Both the position numbers and the translations under genes were made by a program. From assembly GCF_017068395.1 (NCBI RefSeq), contig NZ_CP070619.1, positions 372,001 to 436,000 of the forward strand: DNA of 64,000 nucleotides. The letters are read 5' to 3'. Below, piece by piece: positions 35,212-42,888 of this stretch (the stretch's first letter is position 1; every line of letters starts with the position of its first letter). Origin of the DNA: Rhodococcus pseudokoreensis (GTDB lineage Bacteria > Actinomycetota > Actinomycetes > Mycobacteriales > Mycobacteriaceae). The notes under the pieces were generated by a model, which was not told the DNA's origin, made no database searches, and saw only the letters and a list, made by a program, of their open reading frames with translations.

Positions 35212-36474
35212 TCAGGCTGATTCGGTACCTGCTGCCGTGCCCGCGGCGGGGACGTCGGTGGTGGCGCTGCGCGACCATTCCAGGAACCGCCCAACCGCCT
35301 GCGTGACCGAGATGCTGCGGATCGAGGGGAACACGTCGAACGCGTGCTGCGCGCCCTTCAGTTCCGCGTAGACGACGGGGTTGTCGGACACCTGCCGCAG
35401 TTCGTCGACGAAGATCCGCGCCTCGGCGACGGGAATGAGCGAATCGCTCGTCCCGTGGATCACGAAGAACGGGGGCGCGTCCGCCCGGAGGTGCGCGAGC
35501 GGCGACGCGGCCCGGTAGTCGTCGGGGAAGGTGGCGTTCTTGCCGAGCACCATCGGCATCAGTCCGGAGTGCACGCGCTGGAGGACCGCCTTGATTCCGG
35601 TGTCGCCCGCGAAGTCGTAGACGCCGTAGTACGGCACACACGCCTGCACCGACGTGTCGACGTCCTCGAATCCCGGCTGCAGCCGGCTGTCGTTCGCGGT
35701 GAGTCCGACCATGGCGGCGAGGTGGCCGCCCGCGGAACCGCCGGTGACGGCGATGAAGTCGGGGTTGCCGCCGTACTCCTCGACGTGCTCCCGGAGCCAG
35801 GCGAGGGCCTGCTTGATCGCGATCAGGTGTTCCGGCCATTTCGCCTTCGGCGACAGCGGGTAGTTGACGGCCGCGCACACCCATCCCCGCGAGGCCATCT
35901 CGAGCATCAGCGGCAGACCCTGCTGATCCTTGTTCCCGATCACCCAGCCGCCGCCGTGGATCTGGAGGAGGACCGGGCTCGTCGACGGCAGGTCCTGCCG
36001 GTGGTAGATGTCCAGGCGGGCCCGGCGCCCACCCGGCCCGTACGCGAGGTTGCGGACCCGGGTGACGGCCTTGTTCCGCATCCAGAACGGGTTGAGGAGT
36101 TGCCGCCACACGGGCCGGCCCGGGTGGTCGATGGCGGTGTCGCGGTCGGTGTAGTTCTCGCCGAGCGTCTCGACGAGAGCGGATTCCGCTTCGGCTCCGG
36201 CGCCCCGGCCGGTCGCGATGACGGCGGCGAGCCCGGCGGCGGAGGCGGCGGCCAGCGCGAGACCGACGCGGTCGCTGCGGGTCCGCGTGCCGTGACGCGC
36301 CGCGTGCTGGGCGGCGTCGGCGGCGGTCACGGCGAGGAGGTGGGGTGCGAGTTCGGTGGTCAGCCACCCCGAGAAGAAGGCGACCACCGACGTGGGCGCA
36401 CCGGGCAGGGGACGCAGGGCGTTGGCGGCGAGTGCGGCGCCGACGGCCTGCCGGAGAACGAAGCCTCGGGTCAT
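35212..36474 (-). CDS. HSL-family carboxylesterase/lipase (LipQ/LipO-like)
   Basis: Alpha/beta hydrolase acting on carboxyl esters. It has 420 residues from the ATG at 36474. An N-terminal 100-residue region has two hydrophobic helices (about 26-46 and 70-88) and may tether it to the membrane. The oxyanion motif HGGGW is at 173-177, the nucleophile is Ser247 in GGSAGG, and the Asp and His are in GTSDSLIP and AQHAFD. A KstR-like operator lies 12 bp upstream on top of the -10 region (TACGGT, 36487-36482), giving a leaderless transcript. The divergent neighbour is a wax ester synthase. Confidence 0.86.
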   Translation of the reverse strand: MTRGFVLRQAVGAALAANALRPLPGAPTSVVAFFSGWLTTELAPHLLAVTAADAAQHAARHGTRTRSDRVGLALAAASAAGLAAVIATGRGAGAEAESALVETLGENYTDRDTAIDHPGRPVWRQLLNPFWMRNKAVTRVRNLAYGPGGRRARLDIYHRQDLPSTSPVLLQIHGGGWVIGNKDQQGLPLMLEMASRGWVCAAVNYPLSPKAKWPEHLIAIKQALAWLREHVEEYGGNPDFIAVTGGSAGGHLAAMVGLTANDSRLQPGFEDVDTSVQACVPYYGVYDFAGDTGIKAVLQRVHSGLMPMVLGKNATFPDDYRAASPLAHLRADAPPFFVIHGTSDSLIPVAEARIFVDELRQVSDNPVVYAELKGAQHAFDVFPSIRSISVTQAVGRFLEWSRSATTDVPAAGTAAGTESA

Positions 36475-36485
36475 ACCCCCAACCG

Positions 36486-36499
36486 TAGAACATGTTCTA
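36486..36499. promoter_or_regulatory. KstR-type operator, esterase side
   Basis: TAGAACATGTTCTA is a perfect 14-bp palindrome and fits the KstR consensus TNNAACNNGTTNNA exactly. It overlaps the predicted -10 box of the esterase gene on the minus strand. Confidence 0.75.
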
Positions 36500-36617
36500 A
36501 TGGAGCGGTTGCCCACCCCGCACCCGTGCACCGCGGATCGAGAACGATGCGGAGCGGCGTCCCGGCGGTTCACCGTTTCTCGGACCTCGCGGTTCCGCGA
36601 TTCGTTGGACCACCTTC

Positions 36618-36631
36618 TAGAACGTGTTCTA
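36618..36631. promoter_or_regulatory. KstR-type operator, wax ester synthase side
   Basis: TAGAACGTGTTCTA again fits TNNAACNNGTTNNA exactly; only the two central bases break the palindrome. It overlaps the first two bases of the TAGTAT -10 box (36630-36635) of the following gene, whose ATG is at 36643. Confidence 0.78.
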
Positions 36632-36642
36632 GTATCGGTTTC

Positions 36643-38037
36643 ATGCAGCGACTCAGCGGTCTCGACGCGTCATTCCTCTACCTCGAAACGTCGACGCAAC
36701 TCCTCCACGTCTGCGGAGTCATCGTTCTCGACATCTCGACGGTTCCGGGCGGCTACACGTTCGCCGGGCTCAAGGCCGAACTCGGCGCACGCACCGAGGC
36801 GATTCCCGCGTTCCGGCGCAAGCTGCAGGACTCCCGGCTCAACCTCGACCACCCGGTATGGGTCGAGGACACCGACTTCGACATCGACCGGCACTGCCAC
36901 CGCGTCGCCCTCCCCGCCCCCGGCGGGCGCGACGAGCTGGCCGAATTGTGCGGCGACATCGCGGGCATTCCCCTCGACCGCGCCCGGCCGCTGTGGGAGA
37001 TGTGGGTGATCGAGGGCCTCGACGACGGATCGGTCGCCGTGATGTCGAAGATGCACCACGCCGGCGTCGACGGGATCACCGGCGCGAACATGATGGCCCA
37101 GCTGTGCGGCCTCGAACCGGACGCCCCGCGGCCCGACCGCGACGACTCCGCCGAGAGCGCGGGGCAGGCGAGCACGCTCGACATCGCCGTGGGCGGTCTG
37201 CTCGCCGTCGCGTCCCGGCCCGCGAAACTGCTGCGGATCGTCCCGCAGAGCCTGACGCTGCTGCCCCGCTGGATCGGCCGGGCCCGGCGCGGCGAGGCGA
37301 TGCCCGCGCCGTTCACCGCACCGCGCACGTCGCTCAACGGCACGCTGACCAGTCACCGCAATCTCGCGTTCACCCAACTCGACCTCGACAAGGTCAAGAC
37401 GGTCAAGAACGCGTTCGACGTCAAGGTCAACGACGTCGTCCTCGCCCTGTGCTCGGGTGCGCTGCGGAAGTACCTGCAGAACCGCAGGGAGCTGCCCGGC
37501 AAGTCGCTGGTCGCGATCGTCCCGGTGTCGGTCCACGGAAAGTCGGACCGGCCAGGCACCAACCAGGTGTCCGGGATGTTCACCCAACTCGGCACCCAGA
37601 TCGAGGACCCCGCCGAACGCCTGCTGGCGATCGGCGAGCACAACTCGACGTCCAAGGAACACAACGAAACCCTCGGCGCGAGCCTGCTGCAGGACTGGTC
37701 GCAATTCGCCGGCCAGGCCGTGTTCGGCACCGCGATGCGCCTCTATTCGACCCTCGGCCTGGCGGAACGGCATCCGGTCGTCCACAACCTGGTGATCTCC
37801 AACGTGCCGGGGCCTGCGGTCCCGCTGTACTTCCTGGGCGCCCTGATCCGCGCGATGTATCCGCTTGGCCCGATCTTCCACGGCGCGGGACTCAACGTGA
37901 CGGTGATGTCGCTGAACGGTCAACTCGACGTCGGCCTGATGAGCTGCCCGGAACTCGCGCCCCACCTCTGGGACCTCGTCGACGCGTTTCCCGCGGCCCT
38001 GGACGAGCTCGTCGAGGCAGCGGAGAAACGGTCGTGA
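36643..38037 (+). CDS. Wax ester synthase/diacylglycerol acyltransferase (WS/DGAT)
   Basis: Makes triacylglycerol or wax esters from acyl-CoA and a diacylglycerol or alcohol; rhodococci store large amounts of such lipids. It has 464 residues from the ATG at 36643. The catalytic HHxxxDG motif is MHHAGVDG (His138-His139, Asp143-Gly144), preceded by the conserved PLWEMWVIEG. The C-terminal SNVPGP motif is also present. A KstR-like site overlaps the -10 box, so sterol or lipid catabolism probably controls it. The mRNA is likely leaderless. Confidence 0.93.
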   Translation: MQRLSGLDASFLYLETSTQLLHVCGVIVLDISTVPGGYTFAGLKAELGARTEAIPAFRRKLQDSRLNLDHPVWVEDTDFDIDRHCHRVALPAPGGRDELAELCGDIAGIPLDRARPLWEMWVIEGLDDGSVAVMSKMHHAGVDGITGANMMAQLCGLEPDAPRPDRDDSAESAGQASTLDIAVGGLLAVASRPAKLLRIVPQSLTLLPRWIGRARRGEAMPAPFTAPRTSLNGTLTSHRNLAFTQLDLDKVKTVKNAFDVKVNDVVLALCSGALRKYLQNRRELPGKSLVAIVPVSVHGKSDRPGTNQVSGMFTQLGTQIEDPAERLLAIGEHNSTSKEHNETLGASLLQDWSQFAGQAVFGTAMRLYSTLGLAERHPVVHNLVISNVPGPAVPLYFLGALIRAMYPLGPIFHGAGLNVTVMSLNGQLDVGLMSCPELAPHLWDLVDAFPAALDELVEAAEKRS

Positions 38038-38086
38038 ACCCGGCGGTGCGCTGCGGGAATCCCGAAGAGACGTAGAGTCAGCTGTC

Positions 38087-39373
38087 ATGTCCGAAGTCAC
38101 CGACGACGCCTCGTCTCCCGTCCCCGCCGAAGAACCCGGCAGGCAGGTAGTACCCCTGCTCGCACCCCGGGACGGCGTACCCGACGTGGTGACCACCGCG
38201 GAGGGTGTCGCGAAGGCCGCGGCCGCACTGAGCGAGGGCACCGGGCCGCTGGCGGTCGACGCCGAGCGGGCGTCCGGCTTCCGCTATTCGGCGCGGGCGT
38301 ATCTCGTGCAGCTGCGCCGGGAGGGCGCGGGGACGGTGCTCCTCGACCCGATCCCCACCGCCGCCGATCTCGCCCCGCTGGCGGAGGTGATCAACCCGCT
38401 GGAGTGGATCCTGCACTCCGCCGACCAGGATCTGCCGGGTCTCGCGGAAATCGGTCTGGCGCCGGCGACGCTGTTCGACACCGAACTCGCGGGGCGCCTC
38501 GCCGGGTTCGAGCGGGTCGGCCTCGCCGCAATCGTCGAGCGGACGCTGGGCCTCGAACTGCGGAAGGGGCACGGCGCCGCCGACTGGTCGAAGCGGCCGC
38601 TGCCCGACACGTGGCTGAACTACGCAGCCCTCGACGTCGAGGTTCTGGTCGAGTTGCGGAACGTGATGGCCGCGGAACTCGAGGAGCAGGGCAAGAGCGA
38701 CTGGGCGGCACAGGAATTCGAGCACATCCGGCTCGCCGGGCCACCGCGGCCCAAGCCCGACCGCTGGCGCCGGACGTCGCACATCACGTCGCTGAAGACG
38801 CAGCGGCAACTCGCCGCCGCGCGCTCCCTGTGGCAGGCCCGCGAGGACCTGGCCCGCAAACGCGACGTCTCCCCCAGCCGGGTGCTTCCGGATTCGGCGA
38901 TCATCGACGCCGCGACGAAGGACCCCCGCAGCATCGAGGCGCTGCGGGCGCTGCCGGTGTTCGGCGGTCCCCGGCAGCGGCGGCATTCCCGGATCTGGCT
39001 GCAGGCGCTCGAAGATGCCCGGGCGCTGCCGGACTCCGAACTCCCCCCGAAGACCCCGCCGTTCACGGGCCCCCCGCCCGCGAGCCGGTGGGCGCGGCAC
39101 GATCCCGACGCAGCGGAACGACTGACGGCGGCCCGCGCCGCGCTGGCCGCTCTCGGGGCGGAGGTCTCGGTGCCGGTGGAGAACCTGGTGACCCCGGAAC
39201 TCGTCCGCAGGCTGTGCTGGGACTGGGCGGCTCCCGAGGACGGCCCCGAGGCGGCGATCGACCGGGTGCTCGAGGCGGGCGGGGCGCGACCGTGGCAGCG
39301 GATGCTGACCGTGCCCCGGCTGGCGACCGCGCTGCGCGCCGCGGCCGAGCAGAAGGGCTCCGGCGACGACTGA
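38087..39373 (+). CDS. Ribonuclease D-like exonuclease with HRDC domain (Rv2681 type)
   Basis: DEDDy 3'-5' exonuclease for structured RNA processing, 428 residues. Exonuclease motifs are AVDAERASG (Exo I, D-x-E), HSADQDLPGL (Exo II) and NYAALDVEVLVEL (Exo III, Y-x3-D). An HRDC domain follows at about residues 215-300 (RQLAAARSLWQAREDLARKRDVSPSRVLPD), then a second helical region to the C-terminus. TAGAGT ending eight bases before the ATG indicates a leaderless transcript. The order DUF3000 ... RNase D ... dxs is conserved with mycobacteria, although several genes are inserted here. Confidence 0.9.
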   Translation: MSEVTDDASSPVPAEEPGRQVVPLLAPRDGVPDVVTTAEGVAKAAAALSEGTGPLAVDAERASGFRYSARAYLVQLRREGAGTVLLDPIPTAADLAPLAEVINPLEWILHSADQDLPGLAEIGLAPATLFDTELAGRLAGFERVGLAAIVERTLGLELRKGHGAADWSKRPLPDTWLNYAALDVEVLVELRNVMAAELEEQGKSDWAAQEFEHIRLAGPPRPKPDRWRRTSHITSLKTQRQLAAARSLWQAREDLARKRDVSPSRVLPDSAIIDAATKDPRSIEALRALPVFGGPRQRRHSRIWLQALEDARALPDSELPPKTPPFTGPPPASRWARHDPDAAERLTAARAALAALGAEVSVPVENLVTPELVRRLCWDWAAPEDGPEAAIDRVLEAGGARPWQRMLTVPRLATALRAAAEQKGSGDD

Positions 39374-39426
39374 CGCTGCCCGACACGCGGGGTGAGCGCG
39401 TGAATTCCCGATGAGGTACCCATTAA

Positions 39427-39456
39427 GTTACCCGTGAGTAACGGTAGGGGTACGCT
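39427..39456 (+). promoter_or_regulatory. fadAB promoter with inverted repeat
   Basis: TTACCC (39428-39433), a 17-bp spacer and TACGCT (39451-39456) make a plausible promoter about 57 nt before fadA. The inverted repeat GTTAC-N6-GTAAC at 39427-39442 covers the -35 box and could be the operator of a fatty-acid-responsive repressor. Confidence 0.5.
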
Positions 39457-39519
39457 GGTCTGGAGGCCGGACGCCTGGCCGTGATCCGGAACCAAACTGC
39501 TCCATCAGGAGGAATTCGC

Positions 39520-40728
39520 GTGGCTCCATCCACCACAACTCAACGCAACGTCGTCTTCGTCGACGGCATCCGCACTCCGTTCGGCAAGGCCGGCCCCAAG
39601 GGCATGTACGCGGAGACCCGCGCGGACGACCTCGTCGTCAAGACCATCCGCGAACTGCTTCGCCGCAACCCCCAACTCGACCCCGCGCGCATCGACGAGG
39701 TCGCCATCGCCGCGACCACGCAGACCGGTGACCAGGGCCTCACCATCGGCCGCACCGCCGCGATCCTGGCCGGGCTCCCCGAGACGGTTCCCGGTTTCGC
39801 CATCGACCGCATGTGTGCCGGCGCCATGACGTCCGTCACCACCACCGCGTCGGGTATCGGCTTCGGCCAGTACGACGTGGTGATCGCCGGCGGCGTCGAG
39901 CACATGGGCCACCACCCGATGGGTGAGGGCGCCGACCCGAACCCGCGGTTCCTCGCCGACCATCTCGTCGACCCCAGTGCACTGGTCATGGGCAACACGG
40001 CCGAGAACCTCCACGACCGGTTCCCGAGCATCACCAAGGACCGCACCGACGCGTACGCCGTCGCCAGCCAGAACAAGTACGAGGCCGCCCGCAAGGCCGG
40101 TTTCATCGCCGACACCCTCGTCCCCGTCGCCACCCGCTCCGCCGCGGGCTGGGGGCTGGCCACCGAGGACGAGCCGCCGCGTCCGGGCACCACGATCGAG
40201 GACCTCGCAAAGCTGAAGACGCCGTTCCGTCCCGCGGGCCGCATCACCGCGGGCAACGCGGCCGGACTGAACGACGGCGCCACCGCCGCTCTCCTCGCCG
40301 GTGAGGACACCGCCCTCGAACTCGGGCTGCCGATCGGCATGCGCATGGTCGGATTCGCGTTTCAGGGCGTCGACCCCGCCGTCATGGGCATCGGACCGGT
40401 GCCCGCCACCGAGAAACTGCTGGGCCGTACCGGTCTGAAGATCGAGGACATCGGCCTGTTCGAGATCAACGAGGCGTTCGCCGTCCAGGTCCTCGCGTTC
40501 CTCGAGCACTACGGCATCGCCGACGACGATCCGCGAGTCAACCAGTGGGGCGGCGCCATCGCGTGCGGCCACCCCCTCGCGTCCTCCGGTGTCCGCCTGA
40601 TGACCCAGCTGTCCCGCCAGTTCGCCCAGCGCCCCGACGTCCGCTACGGCCTGACCACGATGTGCATCGGTCTGGGCATGGGCGGAACCGTGATCTGGGA
40701 GAACCCGAACTTCGATGGAGCCAAGTAG
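39520..40728 (+). CDS. fadA: Acetyl-CoA acyltransferase (3-ketoacyl-CoA thiolase), FadA
   Basis: Thiolytic last step of fatty-acid beta-oxidation. The start is a GTG at 39520 with AGGAGG seven bases upstream, giving 402 residues. The nucleophilic cysteine is C99 in DRMCAGAM, the catalytic His lies in IACGHPLASSG, and the second Cys in TTMCIGLGMG. The NEAFAVQ motif is present. The TAG stop touches the fadB ATG, so the two subunits of the trifunctional complex are made together. Confidence 0.95.
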   Translation: MAPSTTTQRNVVFVDGIRTPFGKAGPKGMYAETRADDLVVKTIRELLRRNPQLDPARIDEVAIAATTQTGDQGLTIGRTAAILAGLPETVPGFAIDRMCAGAMTSVTTTASGIGFGQYDVVIAGGVEHMGHHPMGEGADPNPRFLADHLVDPSALVMGNTAENLHDRFPSITKDRTDAYAVASQNKYEAARKAGFIADTLVPVATRSAAGWGLATEDEPPRPGTTIEDLAKLKTPFRPAGRITAGNAAGLNDGATAALLAGEDTALELGLPIGMRMVGFAFQGVDPAVMGIGPVPATEKLLGRTGLKIEDIGLFEINEAFAVQVLAFLEHYGIADDDPRVNQWGGAIACGHPLASSGVRLMTQLSRQFAQRPDVRYGLTTMCIGLGMGGTVIWENPNFDGAK

Positions 40729-42837
40729 ATGACCGACATTGCAACGGCATTCGCCGACGAGGTCGTGACCAACGCGTACACCAAGATCGTCGCGGTACCG
40801 GGCATCGAGGGCCCGGTCGCGCTGATCACCCTCGACAACGGTTTCGACCACACCAAGCCGTCGTCGTTCGGGCCGGCCGGCCTGGCAGCCCTCGACACCG
40901 CCCTGGACGAGGCGTTCGCCGCCCACCCCGTCGCGATCGCGATCACCGGCAAACCGTTCATCTTCGCCGCCGGCGCGGACCTCAAGGGTGTTCCGAGCAT
41001 CACGAACCGTGACCAGGCGCTCGAACTGGGCCGCCTCGGGCACAAGGTGTTCCGCCGGCTGCGCGAATCGTCCGTGCCGACGTTCGCGTTCGTCAACGGC
41101 GTCGCGCTGGGCGGCGGCCTCGAGGTTGCGCTGCACAGCCACTACCGCACCGCCTCCGAGAGCGCGGGCGCGCTGGGTCTGCCCGAGACGTTCCTCGGGC
41201 TGGTTCCCGGCTGGGGCGGAACGCAGTTGCTGCCCAACCTCATCGGCCCCTCGAACGCCGTCACCGTCGTTCTCGAGAACGCGCTGAACCAGAACCGGAC
41301 GCTCACCCCGAAGAAGGCCCTCGAACTCGGCGTCGTCGACGCGGTGTTCGGTTCGGCCGACTTCCTCGAGCAGTCGTTCGCCTGGGCCGCACAGGTTCTG
41401 GCCGGCGAGATCACGCCCGCACGTCCCGAGATCGACCGGGGCAAGGGCTGGGACGACGCGATCGCCCGCGCGAAGGCAATCGTCGAGGGCAAGACCAAGA
41501 ACAACGCACCCGGACCGGTCAAGGCCGTCGAACTCCTCGAGCTGGCCCGGACCACCGACCTCACCGACCCGGCTTCCCTCGACAAGGGCTTCGCCGCCGA
41601 GGACGAGGCGCTCGCCGACCTGCTGCTCGCGGACGAGCTCCGCGCGGGCCTGTACGCGTTCGACCTGGTGAACAAGCGGGCCAAGCGGCCCGCCGGCGCA
41701 CCGGACAAGTCGCTCGCGCGCAAGGTCACCGGCGTCGGCATCGTCGGGGCCGGCCTGATGGCCAGCCAGCTCGCGATGCTGTTCGTCCGCCAGCTGAAGG
41801 TCCCGGTCGTCCTCACCGACATCGACCAGGAGCGCATCGACAAGGGTGTCGGCTACGTCCACGGCGAGATCGACAAGCTGCAGGGCAAAGGCCGGCTGTC
41901 CCCCGACGCCGCCAACCGCCTGAAGGCACTCGTGTCCGGCTCGCTCGACAAGGCGGCATTCGCGAAGACCGACTTCGTGATCGAGGCGGTGTTCGAGAAC
42001 CTCGATCTGAAGAAGAAGATCTTCGCGGAACTCGAGGAGTACATCGCCCCCGAGACCATCCTCGCCACCAACACGTCCTCGCTGTCGATCACCGAGATGG
42101 CCGCGGACCTGAAGCACCCCGAGCGGGTGGTGGGCTTCCACTTCTTCAACCCGGTCGCGGTGCTGCCGCTGCTCGAGGTCATCAAGGGCCAGAAGACCGA
42201 CGACGCCACCCTGGCAACGGCGTTCGCCACCGCCAGGGCGCTGAAGAAGTCGGCCGTCGGTTCCGCCGACCTGCCCGGGTTCGTCTTCAACCGGCTCCTG
42301 ATCCGCACCCTCGGTGAGGTCATGAACGCGGTCGACGAAGGCACCCCGTTCGAGGTGGCCGACAACGCCATCGCCGAACTCGGCATGCCGATGACCCCGT
42401 TCACCCTGCTGGCGCTCGTCGGTCCGGCGGTCGCGTTGCACACCGGCGAGACCCTCGCCGCGGCGTACCCGGAGCGGTTCCACAACTCCCCCGGGCTCGA
42501 GGCGCTGGTCGAGGCGAAGAAGCCGGCCGTGTGGAGCTACGGCGCCGACGGCAAGCAGGTCGTCGACCCCGACGTCGCGGCGCTGTGGAAGCAGGGCGAC
42601 ACGGCGTCCACGGCCGCGGAGGTTCTCGAGCGCACGCGGCGCGCGTTCGCCGAGGAGATCCAGATCATGCTCGACGAGGGTGTCGTCGCGGCGGCCGAGG
42701 ACATCGATCTCTGCCTGATCCTCGGCGGCGGGTTCGGCTTCTGGAACGGCGGCATCACGCCGTACCTGGACCGCACCGGCACGTCCGAGGCGGTCAACGG
42801 CAAGCGGTTCCTGGCGCCGGGCGTCGCGAGCGTCTGA
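40729..42837 (+). CDS. fadB: Fatty-acid oxidation multifunctional enzyme FadB (enoyl-CoA hydratase / 3-hydroxyacyl-CoA dehydrogenase)
   Basis: Alpha subunit of the beta-oxidation trifunctional complex, 702 residues. The N-terminal crotonase domain (about 1-200) has ITGKPFIFAAGADLKG for the oxyanion hole and LPETFLGLVPGWGGTQLLP with its catalytic Glu. The NAD-binding dehydrogenase domain starts near 330 with VGIVGAGLMASQLA, and the HFFNPVAVLPLLEVI motif follows. Two C-terminal 3HCDH helical domains complete it. It starts on the base after the fadA stop. Confidence 0.95.
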   Translation: MTDIATAFADEVVTNAYTKIVAVPGIEGPVALITLDNGFDHTKPSSFGPAGLAALDTALDEAFAAHPVAIAITGKPFIFAAGADLKGVPSITNRDQALELGRLGHKVFRRLRESSVPTFAFVNGVALGGGLEVALHSHYRTASESAGALGLPETFLGLVPGWGGTQLLPNLIGPSNAVTVVLENALNQNRTLTPKKALELGVVDAVFGSADFLEQSFAWAAQVLAGEITPARPEIDRGKGWDDAIARAKAIVEGKTKNNAPGPVKAVELLELARTTDLTDPASLDKGFAAEDEALADLLLADELRAGLYAFDLVNKRAKRPAGAPDKSLARKVTGVGIVGAGLMASQLAMLFVRQLKVPVVLTDIDQERIDKGVGYVHGEIDKLQGKGRLSPDAANRLKALVSGSLDKAAFAKTDFVIEAVFENLDLKKKIFAELEEYIAPETILATNTSSLSITEMAADLKHPERVVGFHFFNPVAVLPLLEVIKGQKTDDATLATAFATARALKKSAVGSADLPGFVFNRLLIRTLGEVMNAVDEGTPFEVADNAIAELGMPMTPFTLLALVGPAVALHTGETLAAAYPERFHNSPGLEALVEAKKPAVWSYGADGKQVVDPDVAALWKQGDTASTAAEVLERTRRAFAEEIQIMLDEGVVAAAEDIDLCLILGGGFGFWNGGITPYLDRTGTSEAVNGKRFLAPGVASV

Positions 42838-42841
42838 CCCC

Positions 42842-42887
42842 CACGTGAGTGGCAAAGAGTGTTCCGGCACTCTTTGCCACTCACGTG
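42842..42887. repeat. Perfect 20-bp inverted repeat between fadB and the AprA-like gene
   Basis: CACGTGAGTGGCAAAGAGTG pairs perfectly with its complement across a TTCCGG loop. It fills the 51-bp gap between two converging genes, ending one base from the minus-strand stop. It probably ends both transcripts, though there is no U-tract. Its length, symmetry and AT-richer arms also fit a dispersed intergenic palindrome. Confidence 0.8.
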
Positions 42888-42888
42888 C

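Noticed and set aside
39505..42870. Very long minus-strand open frame (over 1,100 codons) opposite fadA and fadB
   Set aside because: It is the mirror of two well-supported genes in GC-rich DNA, is full of Arg/Gly/Asp/His typical of antisense frames, and matches no family.
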